NCBI GenBank assembly: GCA_008360955.1
Contig: LUCM01004907.1
Span: 1-64,000 of the forward strand
Reading direction: 5' to 3'
Source of the DNA: Fasciolopsis buskii
Taxonomy: Eukaryota > Platyhelminthes > Trematoda > Plagiorchiida > Fasciolidae
Length of the DNA: 64,000 nt
Position 1 is the stretch's first letter. Each line of letters begins with the position of its first letter. Of the stretch, positions 13,893 through 24,749 are shown one piece after another. The notes beneath the pieces are model-generated. The model was not told the origin of the DNA, did not search any database, and worked only from the letters and a program-made list of their open reading frames with translations. A program made the position numbers and the translations under genes.

Positions 13893-14140
13893 ATAATGAT
13901 TATCAACAACAAAAACAAAATGACAATTGATGTAAAGTTCTGCAGGATGTGATCATCACCTGGCTTGACGTCATCGATCGTCCAACTGAATGAATGTTGT
14001 AGAATGAAAGAAATGTGCTCATTCCGCGACCAGCAACACTGATAGCTCTTAAAGGGATAAACAATAACCACTGCCTCAACATGATCACTGTTGGGTCATC
14101 ATCACTAATACCATTATCACCACCGTCATTTCCACTCCTG

Positions 14141-14184
14141 CTACCACCACTACTACTAGTGGTAGTAGTAGTAGTAGTAGTAGT
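14141..14184. repeat. Inverted trinucleotide repeat (CCA/CTA)n-(GTA)n
   Basis: CTACCACCACTACTACTAGT is followed at once by GGTAGTAGTAGTAGTAGTAG. The two halves are complementary around ACTAGT and can fold into a perfect hairpin. Confidence 0.85.
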
Positions 14185-14208
14185 TTATATTACAATGATT
14201 GGATAGAT

Positions 14209-14425
14209 GAAATGAATTTGTCGGGAACACCCATTAGCTAAAGACAGCATCACAGAACTGCACAATCGACTGGATCAAACGCCGTTTTCAAATAGAGAAA
14301 ACCAGGAATCGTGGAAAACCGGATTAATTCTCACTCACACATTTGGCGGTTGTTAATTAATCGGGGATATGCGGTCCGTGAGGAGTTGGAATGCCAGACT
14401 CATAGCTCCGTGATTTTCGCATGAG
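14209..14425 (+). repeat. Direct repeat of about 220 bases, copy 2
   Basis: Second copy of the 8985-9210 repeat, for example GCATCACAGAACTGCACAAT and CGGTCCGTGAGGAGTTGGAA in both. It starts 25 bases after the trinucleotide repeat at 14.14-14.18 kb. Confidence 0.8.
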
Positions 14426-14645
14426 GATATATCACGGATCGAATATCCGACCCTTTACCTACTTCGGTGAGCAATTGCAGTTGTGATCGTAGATCTGACC
14501 TCTTTAGCGTTTGACCAGATAATACGCTCCATGAAATGATCAGCCTAACGTTCACGTCTTCGCTGTCTGTCAAGAATGGACCCCCTAGTCCTACCGTATA
14601 TCGTTTCACTAACCAAAGTTAACCGTCCACAGGTGTCCCGTATGT

Positions 14646-14826
14646 TTAAACGCTATTTGATTGTTCCTCATTCCATTTATTCGGATCTATTAAACCATCG
14701 GTTTCACAATCATTCTTAGGTCTTTTCGTCAATTGACGCTTCAGCTGTCGATGCATTTTCATCAACTCGCAATAGTTGGACAGCTGGCGTTTTTCCTCCA
14801 TCGGACTCCACGATTCTTGCCCAGAT
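14646..14826 (-). CDS. Possible terminal exon of the unrecognised gene
   Basis: A strong pyrimidine-rich acceptor (TTCTTCTTTTGGATGCTCCTAG|) opens a frame encoding SGQESWSPMEEKRQLSNYC, a basic helix (MKMHRQLKRQLTKRPK), and an acidic end closing in EEQSNSV and TAA at 14648-14646. Composition matches the charged helices of the exons at 24-42 kb, and the strand is the same. The phase does not join directly to the exon ending at 24429, so at least one more exon would be needed between them, and I could not find it. It could belong to another gene. Confidence 0.35.
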
Positions 14827-14876
14827 CTAGGAGCATCCAAAAGAAGAATTGAAGTCAAGGTTAATAGAGTCTTTGG

Positions 14877-15215
14877 AGTTGCAATTGGTGTATGGAATTC
14901 GGTCAGTTACAGGAGCACAGCCGATATGAGTTGCCAATAAGTATTGAATCAGTTTCCACCCAAACTACGCGAATGAAGACAATAAAAAGACCACAACAGA
15001 ACAGAAATAAGTTCGAGTTGCATTTGCAGTTCGAGGAGTTTATATACAAGGTTGGAGATATTCCGATTATCGGAATCCATTCCATCCAATCATATGGGCG
15101 GAATGTTTGGACTTCATGGCTGTTAGTCGTTCCGATTCTCATTGGGTGCTTGTCTGCGCAAACCAGCGCGACACTTTGCCGGGATGCATCACGTGGCTTG
15201 CACATAAACTCATCA
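14877..15215 (-). repeat. TATA-bearing interspersed repeat, copy 2
   Basis: The repeat has four copies (3.1, 14.9, 19.7 and 23.4 kb). In its own sense it contains the palindrome TTCCGATAATCGGAA, then TATATAAACTCCTCGAACTG about 20 bases on, then TTGTGGTCTTTT and a GTTTGGGTGGAAACTG stretch. It may be a solo LTR or the promoter end of a non-autonomous element (inference). No long coding frame is conserved among copies. Confidence 0.75.
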
Positions 15216-15409
15216 CAGATACCTATCTTTTTTGAGGTTTATGTAACGGAGATTACTGTTGTGCACTTGCCGCTGAATAAAGAGTTTCTTTGATCTGCTC
15301 TGTTGTACGTATACCTCACACTATTCAATATAACTCCTGTCTCAGTGCAGCTGCAATCAGTGTGCGTAAACGCACATAAAAGGAACAGACAACGACGCTT
15401 CAATCGACT

Positions 15410-15900
15410 GTTATTGACATGCACAGAAACGTCCAAGTAGACTGCACAAAAAACGACTGTTGAGTGGGATGCAATTTGAGAGTGCGCGATTCGCTCGCAT
15501 GTTCAGAGTGACTTCGACGCGAGCCTGACCATGAATACGCAAGGTAGGATCACCGGACACGCGAAGAGTGAAGAGAGCGTATGAGGTCGCATCTGGGCTA
15601 GGAAGAGTGACCATTGAAGTGGGATTCCGTATGCGCGTTTCGGAAACACAGCATGCATCCATACGAGTGGTTTAAAAGAGTTTTAGCTAGGGTGAGTTTT
15701 TGTCCTATTTGAGTGAGTGTGTGCACATTGAAGGTACCAAAGTGAAGTGTACACTTGGGTTTAAGTAATGCTCGCGAACTATTTCTTCCAGTTTCCTCTA
15801 TGCTGCCATCAGGTAAATCCGTCGAGGTGCAGTGCTTTGTGTCATCTTGCGTGGTTCCAATATCAGAAGAATCGAAATGAGGAAGGTTCATTGTAGAAGG
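15410..15900 (-). mobile_element. RTE/CR1-like endonuclease domain fragment
   Basis: On the minus strand, HFGTFNVHTLTQIGQKLTLA continues after a frameshift at about 15660 as DACCVSETRIRNPTSMVTL and TSYALFTLRVSGDPTLRIHG. These are the T-x-N-V-x-T-L and C-x-S-E-T-R-I motifs of the apurinic-type endonuclease of non-LTR elements. The domain is cut off after about 150 residues. No matching RT half follows on this strand, so it is an isolated fragment. Confidence 0.82.
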
Positions 15901-17489
15901 GATGCTGGACGAATTTAGGCGATCGACAGTTCATGGCTATCCAGAATGCAGGAAGGTTTCTTCTTTGGGAACCCCAACCGTAACCTTTGATTTGTAGGTG
16001 TTATCCACAGGACAGTAGGGTGTAAACCCACACACGGGAACTCGGGACAGGCGTATACGTATCAATTCCCTCGTTGATCGAAGCAATGGGTTGCGCGGTC
16101 TTGATTATCCTGCGGGACGACGAATGCATCGAGGAGGTCATTGTTTGTACTATTCATTGATGATTCGGACGGATACTGTTAGGAAGTTCACCCGGTAAGC
16201 AGGAGAACGACTACACTTCCCAGGACAAAACTTCGACTGCAAGGCAGCGAGTATTTACTGAGTGATTGCCCACCCACTTGGTTTAGACATTCCTCCACTC
16301 GTTTCCCCGCTCAGTTGCTAGCTCAAGTCGACTCCCAAATTGCAGAATCAGAAAACTAGTTCATCAGGGCTTTACCCAGTCATCTTCCAGCCACGATTTT
16401 ATCTTCGGCTTGACATAAGCCATCCTCTATAGCTCTTTGGATCATAAAGACATGCAAGCCGTCAGGCTAAGTCAAGGCGCATTCTTGCCGTGGCATCCCA
16501 ACCTTTCACCCCACAAAACAGTCACCCATCAGAATTTGCAGCCTATCAAACACTCCATATTTTCTTATTTGTTGAACCCAGATTTGTGGATTCACTGAGG
16601 CAGTGCCTCGTTAGAATTCAATCCCAAATTTTCTGCGGTTAATTCTGACCAGAATGGCAAATCTGACTAAAACTTGTCCGATTTCGAATGCAGTTTACCA
16701 CTCAAAGCATGGAAGCGATCCGGTGTTTCTGAGTTCGGAAGCTATTGAAAACATCTCACGAACAAAAGAGTGTAAACAGTCAAGGAGGAAACTGTGGAGA
16801 TAGTTTCTGCACCAAATGGGACTAGTTTTTTTTAATTTCGCGTCGAAATGGGTTCCTCCTCACATTTTCCCTTATACTTATGATCGAAGGTAACGGTAAT
16901 CAGGTCATCATTTTATTCAAGTTATTCCGCTCGTAAATTTGGAATTCCATTTTTTAGCTTCGTTTATTAAAGCCACAGTTGGTGGAGAGGAGTTGAGACC
17001 ATCCGAATGTTGTCGAAATGAGGAATGACCGGTGGTAGAAAGACTCGAACCTAGAACCTTCACGTCTAACCACTGCGAAAACGGCTGCTTGATCATCGCC
17101 AGTCAGAATCTATGGTCATCTTTGGGCGTTGTCGATGTCTTTGAAATCAGTTGTCGGACAAAGCGTTCTTCCATCGAAATCACTCGCAATAACTAAACCA
17201 CGCATGGGATTAATTGAAAGCTATGTTTAGCTTGCTCTATGGCACGTCTTTATGCGAAAGTAACACTGTCATTCCGTTTTGTATAAAATCCTTGTAGTCT
17301 GCCAGTGTTTCGGTTGCCGTGTTCTGTCTGTTAGACGGGGGGTTTCAGTCGGACGGTTTCCGGATGTGGGCATTCCGGACTAGGGAATTGAGTCTCAGTA
17401 CAGCCGATTATCACTGCGTGACCTTTGGCCGATATAGCGAATGGCAGTTTTAGTTTTACCCGTCCCCAAGGCTTACCATAAAAGTACTA
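15901..17489. other. No supportable gene
   Basis: Probably old retroelement sequence. At 17.03-17.06 kb a minus-strand AGGTTCGAGTCTTT resembles a pol III B box but lacks a partner A box. Confidence 0.5.
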
Positions 17490-17960
17490 CGTGAGGAGCA
17501 CCGGTGAAGGTCAGCAAGCGGTGTTTCGCTTGCGGACGGTCACGTGAACATCTGTCGCAGCACGTCAAACATGTTTCACTGAGACTTTCTCGCTTGGATT
17601 CAGCTGCACTAACTACAAAGTACATCTGATGCAATGACCTTGGAGAGGCTACCATGTGCTTTTCGGTTAATGCAGTTGTGGAAATGAACCTCAGACTGAA
17701 TGTTAGCTGAATCGGACGACCATGGACTTGAGAACTGACAAACCGGTTGCCACCATTTTGTATTAGTCTTAAAACTTGACTAGGCCGGAAGTGGCAGTTT
17801 ATCATCGAAACATGTCGCAGTTGTGAGCAAAACGTTAGGACCGCGAGAAAGTTTGGATGAGCCGAATGGATAGTGGCCCGAACGGAACCAACCCTCGTAA
17901 TTCTACGGAAGAAACATCCCGCGGAAACTCTTCTGATATCATTCGAAAGCTCAGAATGAG
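17490..17960 (+). mobile_element. Possible Gypsy gag zinc-knuckle/protease remnant
   Basis: The frame SKRCFACGRSREHLSQHV at 17.51 kb looks like the first half of a CCHC zinc knuckle (C-F-A-C-G-R-S); a +1 shift then reads HVNICRS, as if completing it. About 190 bases later IGRPWT..ELT resembles the start of a retroviral-type protease (N-G-R-x..E-L-D-T-G). Decay is heavy and the match short. The 210-codon open frame on the minus strand here (18105-17473) is probably chance. Confidence 0.35.
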
Positions 17961-19685
17961 TTATTTTCCAATAAATTATATTCATTTTTGTGAAGTGAAG
18001 CAGAATCGAAAACCGTTCAGTTAAATCCATTTGTACCAATGTCTGAGATGTAAAATTTGGGACTTGTTCGTAGGTATTTATCACCCACTCGGACAATGAG
18101 ATCAAGGACTATCTGTTTTTTGCCATGAAAACTAGAGTTGTGCATACAACAAACGTAGGATATAAAAGAACATAAAAGAACGGTAAGCCGATGATAACTC
18201 ACAAATTTCCTGCAGCTCTGGTCCCAGAATCTCGCACCATACGTATTCCCGATAAACGAGGTTTAGTGGAAAGTAAACTAAGACTCAGAAAAGACAGTTT
18301 ATATAACTTTAAGCAATTAGGTAAATTTGAGAAAGAATGGAACGTACTTCCGGTACATCTAGTGCTCAGTATGGTTTACACAACAAAATATCTCTCAGAT
18401 ACTATGTAACAATGTCCTCTTTGTGGCATCCCGATTTGCTACGTCTATTCCATATCCCGTCTAATACTACGTGCCGTTTTAGTGTAAGTCATTTCGCAAA
18501 GCTTCATCTGATAGCAAACAATGGGTAAAGAACGCTTGAATAGTTGCGATTACAACCCCTGTTCCTTCGTATCCTTTACCTTTTTCATTAGTGAATTGAA
18601 AGTGCATATGATTTTCAGGAAGGTATCCCTTCCAAGTAGGAAAGACCGGTAGTAGGAGGATCCGAAACCAAGACCGTGTCCGATAGACCTTTTCAAAGTG
18701 ATTTCACAGGCTAAGAGGTTAACAAAAAGCTTCTCAGTAAATTCTTTTAGGCACGGATACAATGCAAGCATGGCTGTCTCACTTTGCATCTAGGGTGTGG
18801 TGTTAATCTTGACGGGATTGGGCATTTGCCCATCAGTTTGATCCTATTTTTTGGCAATATAATCTATCATGTAATTGTTAGGCTATGGATGAGTCCTTGT
18901 ACCTTTCTTGATTACAAATTAATATGCACAATAAACAGTAATCCCTGTAAGTAGATGATCTTGCTTTAAAACGAAAGACTGTAAGTGGATGGGGAAACAG
19001 ACAAACAGAAAGGAAGAGAGAGTAATCTAAAATTTGATGGCTCAGGAATTAAGAAAAAATAGAAGAGGTCAGACAAATACGACGGGAAAAGGATACTTAG
19101 AAGACTGAAAAAGCAATGGGTGGACGGATCTTTATGGTAGAAAAAATGAGGAACCTGGATCTGAGGCACGAAAGCCGAAGTATTAGCAATAGAAATGGAC
19201 AACGAAGCAATAGGCCTACAATTGTCTGATTAGTTGTGCTATTCGTACTTGAAACGACAATATGGAGTTCGGCCTTCAGCAGTAAGGGAGGGATACGAAT
19301 TTCCAATTCGCATAAGAATATCTTTAACCGAAACTAAACAACCGAAGACGAAGAGAAATACAACGATAGAAGGGAGTGTTCGTTCAAATTATGATATAAA
19401 TTATGTTCTTATACAAAATATGGGGAATCCTGATTGTTGGAATATCTGTGGCCGAATGGGAATTGGGACGCGTTTGTACCTCTCACAATTATGTCACCAT
19501 GATTCTGATTGGGTGATTGTGTATGAAGGTTACAAACGAAGCTGTATCGGACTGTACCACGTGATTTGCACGCAGGCTGCAGATCCGATATTAAGGAAGA
19601 GTGATTGACTAACCGGATAACTTTGCATTGAATCTCATCAAGGGGAGGGAAAATGGTAGATGAAGAATAGCATATGGACTTGTAA
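17961..19685. other. No supportable gene; purine-rich stretch
   Basis: The plus strand is purine-rich from about 18.97 to 19.40 kb (GAAAGGAAGAGAG type), with short frames only. A B-box-like piece at 18.65-18.68 kb may be a SINE scrap. Confidence 0.5.
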
Positions 19686-20010
19686 GTAGTTAATGGAATT
19701 CGGTTACCGTAGCACAGGGCATATGAGTTGTCAATAAGTACTAAATTAGCTTCCACCCAAGCTACGCGAATGAAGTCAACAAAAGACCACAACAGATCAG
19801 AAACAAGTTCCAGTTGCATTTGCAGTTCGAGGAGTTTATATACAAGGTTGGAGATATTCCGATTATCGGAATCCATTCCATCCAATCACATTAGCGGAAT
19901 GTTTGAATTTCACGACCGCTAGTCGTTACGATTCTCACTGGGTGCTTGTCTACGTAGACCAGCGTGACGCTAAGCCAGAATGTATCACTTGGTTTGGTGA
20001 AGAAACTTAT
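19686..20010 (-). repeat. TATA-bearing interspersed repeat, copy 3
   Basis: It shares the palindrome (19856-19870), the TATATAAAC box and the flanking blocks with copies at 14.9 and 23.4 kb. The 158-codon open frame over this copy is not kept in the others, so it is unlikely to be a gene. A more diverged piece may lie just left, at 19.43-19.59 kb. Confidence 0.75.
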
Positions 20011-22459
20011 TGTTCAACAAGCTACAGGTAAACGGAACCCGCATGTGGAGTAGTTTCGTCAATAGACTTTCGTTCCAAACTCTGTCGAAAGCTTTGGAGA
20101 TATCAAGCGACATCGAGTGTTTTTCCGTGGCTATCAAGTGCCGCTGATCAGCAATGAGAGACGAACCAGTAGATCACCGGTGGAGTGACTTTATCGGGTG
20201 CGTTATTAGTCGTCGCTCAGTGGTTCTTGCAGTTCGAGAAACGGTTGCAATTGGGTGCAAATAATGGTTTAAAATACTAAATCAAGAGTAAACGTCAGGC
20301 AAACTGGATGACGGCTGTTCGGGTCAGAGATATTGCCTCCACTTGGAAATAAAGGGGATTGTGGCGCATTTCCGTGCGACTTCAAAGAAAGAAGAATGGA
20401 AAGAAGGGTGAAAGCTGACAGTGAAAAGAGGGGCCAATTCAGTGGCACACATTTTAAGGACGAAGGATGGAATATCGTTCGGACCAACTAGTTTGCACAC
20501 GTCCGGACAGCGCAGGGCATGTCGGACCGCCTGGTGATAATGGCAACTGAAGATGAGTGTTTAGTAGAAATTGAAGTGGACAGAAGTAGTATTTCTGGAT
20601 GAGGTGGCATCAGAGGCGAACCACAGGGTTAAAACCGCGGCTTTCCATAGTAGGTCGTAAACAAGATCAGCAGAAGCTTTGCCTATAGGAGGAAATTTAA
20701 AAGAGCAGACGACGAACTGGAATGTCCTGCACCCGTGACCGATGAGACAAAGCGCTGCGCTTTGCTGAAGACGAAACATCCTTCGGCTCTTCGTAGGACT
20801 ATCGACCATCTGTTTCCAGGTTGTACAAATCCTTATATGAATGCGGAAGAAGCGAGATGGAGCCCGCCGATTGCTCCAAGCGCACAACAAGAATGCATAG
20901 GCAGCTGAACCACTCAGACGATTCAGGCTGCAGATTTTGAAAAAGTACACGGTAAGAATTTTGGGTCTTGAGAAATAATATTATTAACATTAGAAACCGA
21001 AATTTAAACTTCAGAAGTGAGCCGTTTACCATCAAAATGATAGACTTAGCGACCAGAATCCCATTAAACCAACAATCCGAGCTAAGAGGAACACGAATTT
21101 TAAAGTCGATTGAGAAGTGGAACAATAATCATTCCAAAAGTAACAAACCAAAAAGTTGTCGAAGTCATTCCAGTTAACCGACTTTTGGTGTCAAAATGTG
21201 CTTTCCAAAGGGAGAGCTTTGGGGGAGAACGTGTATGGAAAATGCAAAAACATGATGACCCAGTGATCAGAAAGAAAAAAGAATGGGAATAACTGAGTAG
21301 AAAGCGAACAATGAAAGGAAAGTAAGTTAGTGCGTGTAAGCACGGTGGCCGGATCGACCGGGTATACGTGCAAAGATATGAATTGGCTGCTATAAACTGT
21401 TGAGCAATACGAAATGTTCTGACGCGCGTCTATGACCGACGTGTCAGGACCCTAATATTAGTCTTTGAATTCTTCTAAAATATTTAACGGTCGGGGATAA
21501 GAAGTCAATATCGAAGGAGTCTTCACTGCTGCCGGAACGAAAAGTGACGAATGAAGAAATGACAACGGAACCATATGAGTTGAAATTCGCGATTGGAAAA
21601 GTCAAGGTATGACATTTGGCAGATGTTAGACGACCGATAAACTAAAACACATGAAATTGCTTCGAGAACAAACAGAGAAAAATTGCAAGTGGATCCTACC
21701 TGAAGGCAGATAGATTTGTGTTTCAATCAAAACTGAAGCCAGTGCAGAAAAATGCAGAAATTAGTGGAAAGCGAATGTCAGCGAATGTGAGTTCAGAGAA
21801 AAAGGGAAGGAGCATTAGCATGGCTTAGTCACGTGAGAGTGAACTAACAACGAAGATCCTGAGACCTAAAGGTGGAGAACCCGCATAGATTACCGATAGA
21901 TTAGGCGTGTAAGTGATTCAAATCCGCATGCTATCTAAAGTTGCCGGTGAAGATTCTCGAGTATTAAGATCGCGGTGAACTCAACTACGAACGGTGAAAA
22001 ATGCCGTTTTGTGGAATATTTTCTTCAGACGCCATTACAGATCGGTTTATTAGGGAACCTACGTGGTACAATCCTTAAAAAAATCGTTTATTCCAAAGGG
22101 ATCGACTAACTATCACATGAAAGCAGATTTTCTGGGAGGAATTTCGGACTCAAATTTAGAAAAGTCACAAAGTTTCAAAGAATTATTCTGAAAATAAAAA
22201 ATATATATCACGCATTTTCATTATAAAGATACAACATCTAATTCAAATGCGATTTGTGTATTCTTCGGAGAATAAACGGACACGGTTCAATTTATACAAC
22301 CATGAACCGAGGACTAACATGTTCTGATTTTGGTGGTGATATCGCAACATATGGAGGAGGAATAATTCAAGAAAAATTTGTGGTCCTACCATGAATATAG
22401 TTCAGAACATGTACAATTATCATACTCGTGTTTCGTTTTAGCTGATTTAAGGCTAGGGC
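20011..22459. other. No supportable gene
   Basis: A 129-codon minus frame (20950-20561) and a 108-codon frame overlap in different phases, neither with splice sites or a known motif. An unrecognised repeat is possible. A missing exon of the unrecognised gene may lie between 24.4 and 14.8 kb, but none could be picked. Confidence 0.5.
21040..21120 (+). repeat. Short repeat shared with 32.07 kb
   Basis: CCCATTAAACCAACAATCCG followed by GCTA, ACACGAATTTTAAAGTC matches 32080-32150 (CCCATAAAAACCAACAATCC, AACACAAATTTTCAAAGTC). Family not identified. Confidence 0.6.
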
Positions 22460-22960
22460 TTGTGTGTTTTCGGTAACTACCGCTTCAGACGAAACAAACG
22501 ACGGTTGCCGGGGCTTGTGGTTTACAAAATTTGTTTATTTCTCGTCATATTCAACTACAATATTTCGTGTAGTTGCCTGGTTGGTAAGCCTAGGTCACAC
22601 CGAAAGCATGGATGTCTCCAACTGGTGCATGCTAATCCAACCTTCTGTTTATAGTGAAGGTGATTCATCGGATATATGATCACTAGAGGGGATACAACTA
22701 TCGAAGTAACTAAAGCGGTCGAATTCGATTAGTTGCTCCCGTACAACAGCATTTACACCTCGAAGTTGCAAAATGCATTCCAGCCACGTCTTTATTAGTG
22801 TTTATACAACTGAGGAAAACGCCTGCAGGTTACTTGGGTTCTCATTGAATAGCACCGTATTGTCTGCATATTCGAAGCCTTCACTACCTGTGTTTGATCA
22901 TTCAGTGAGCACAAATTATGGATGCATTCAGTGGCCCTGTATGAAACCATTATCAGCGGC
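22460..22960 (-). mobile_element. RTE/CR1-like RT fragment
   Basis: Minus-strand frames give FEYADNTVLFNENPSNLQAF (about 22877-22818), a CILQLRGVNAVV stretch, EFDRFSYFDSCIPSSDHISD, and a decayed LHRLW-type region near 22.6 kb. FEYADN is the catalytic box with the second Asp changed to Asn. It is the same general family as 8.3 and 9.5 kb but a different subfamily (LFNEN rather than LLSEN). Confidence 0.65.
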
Positions 22961-23404
22961 TACCTATCAAGCTAGTGGGGAACGATTAAAAATTGAACGC
23001 ATCAACTCAAGATTCCCTTTATTGCTTACAAACAATTCATCTGGACACAATTAGAGTCCGGTTTTATACGGTCAACTCGTTCTATTCGAGTTCGGTTCCG
23101 AATTGGGAGTCCGGGGCAAGCATCGAGTGTGATTTAAGGAGAGACCTAACATAGCGATTTAAAACAAAACGACAAGTTTTGGTATTCAAATGGCGAATTG
23201 TTCAGAATACAAAATAATTTTTCGGATGCTAATATGTTCTTAATGGCTCCACTCGACTGCCTAGGCGATTTTGAATCAGGTGCTGTTAACCTTTATCTTC
23301 AACAACTCACGGATCTAACCAAGCATCACAAACTCTAGTTCGTACAGAATACTTTTTTAGCCGTCCATCGTGACCATTTGGACTACTCCTAGTGAAGTAA
23401 AATT

Positions 23405-23735
23405 GTGCTGAGCTTGCGTGCATGCCACGTGATGCAGCTTCACGCTGGTCTGCGCAGACAAGCACCCAGTGAGAATCTTAACGACTAGCAGTCATGAAAT
23501 CCAAACATTCCGCTAATGTGATTGGATGGAATGGATTCCGATAATCGGAATACTTCCAACCTTGTATATAAACTCCTCGAACTGCAAATGCAACTGGAAC
23601 TTGTTTCTGATCTGTTGTGGTCTTTTGTTGACTTCATTCGCGTAGTTTGGGTGGAAACTGATTTAATACTTATTGGTAACTCACATCCGTTGTGTTACTG
23701 TAACTAACCGAATCTCATGTACCAATTACGAGTGC
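23405..23735 (+). repeat. TATA-bearing interspersed repeat, copy 4 (inverted)
   Basis: Same repeat in plus orientation: GATTGGATGGAATGGATTCC, the palindrome at 23536-23550, TATATAAACTCC at 23564, then the shared downstream block to about 23735. Confidence 0.75.
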
Positions 23736-24314
23736 AATTACTACAAAAACACAAAGATATTCACTTGGCGTAACCAGCGGAATTTGTACTGATAAACCAC
23801 AATTTCATCTTGAATCCGTCGAGTAGATCTACTGTCCTGACAATAGCGCTCTACCTAGCCAGGAAACCTTTTGCGAGGTAAATACCGAATTCAACGATCG
23901 GTATCATCATACAGCTTAGAACAATTCAGCCACTAATACCAACTTTATTTGCATTTTCTTGTGAAAAATGATAGTTAATCGGTGCCCGGGTACGATGATC
24001 AAGAGTGCCTGGTGTTTTACTGGTGAAAAAACCAGTTAATACAGTTTAAACACTATCAAGTTCCAGCCTGAGTCGGCACGATCGATAGACTTAAAAACGC
24101 TTCAGATTTCTTCGTCAGTCTGTGAGAAGGTGGACACAATGGAGCAGATCAAAGTCCGTGTGCAAGTGGACACTTGGTCTATGTGTAGATGGCGATACTA
24201 GAATTTTCAAATGTCAACTGACTAAAGGATTCGAGCAAAAGGAAAGAATTTTTTCAATGAATTATTATTGTTTTAGAGGTGTGATTGAAAAAGCTGAACT
24301 CATGTCAGACTACC

Positions 24315-24412
24315 ATTTAATACCACTAATACAACAACTACTATTACTATTTATACTGCTAAAGGTATTATTATTATTAGTACTACTATTACTAACATTA
24401 GTAACAATCAGC
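24315..24412. repeat. ATT/ACT-rich simple repeat
   Basis: An imperfect trinucleotide array (TACTATTACTATT.., TATTATTATTATTAG..) that starts 17 bases after the donor of the exon at 24429. Confidence 0.85.
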
Positions 24413-24428
24413 CTCTATTTGAACTTAC

Positions 24429-24749
24429 TTCATTTTCATACACCTCATCGTCCCATTTTCCCGGATTCGAAAGCCTTGGTCTCAGCGGAATTTTCGTCGT
24501 TGTCTCCGGCCCGTGGCCTACCTCATCAGTTTCGAAGAAACCGTCTTCTGACGAATAAATGTTTGTCCCTGTAAAGGACTTCGTTTCAGAACCTTGAGTA
24601 GGTCGACCAGATTGTGATAATCTGGACACTGATTCGATGTCTGTCGGCGTAGCAGTCGGCGGTCCTAAAAGTTCTTCTATCATCTGATGCAATGGGTCCG
24701 ACGGAGAACCGGGTCGTTCTTTTAAAATTCGATACAAGTGTTGCTTCAC
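24429..24749 (-). CDS. Unrecognised gene: seventh exon, with Ser/Thr/acidic tail
   Basis: The acceptor is GAGAATGACAG| and the donor a consensus GAA|GTAAGT. The 107 codons begin VKQHLYRILKERPGSPSDP and MIEELLG, which has the look of a short helix-turn-helix docking segment (helix, ERP.(S)P, helix), a shape seen in Dpy-30/RIIa-type motifs. That resemblance is only suggestive. A long hydrophilic tail rich in Ser, Thr, Pro, Glu and Asp follows, ending KWDDEVYENE. The exon is followed at once by an ATT/ACT-rich simple repeat in the intron. Confidence 0.7.

Noticed and set aside
14892..15293. 133-codon plus frame
   Set aside because: It lies antisense over the TATA-bearing repeat, and the frame is broken in the other copies.
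17473..18105. 210-codon minus-strand open frame, the longest in the left half
   Set aside because: No domain, splice signal or repeat-conserved protein is seen. The plus strand carries gag-like motifs, so the frame is more likely antisense chance.
19409..19885. 158-codon minus frame
   Set aside because: It covers part of the TATA-bearing repeat. The related copies at 14.9 and 23.5 kb keep only parts of it, with stops.
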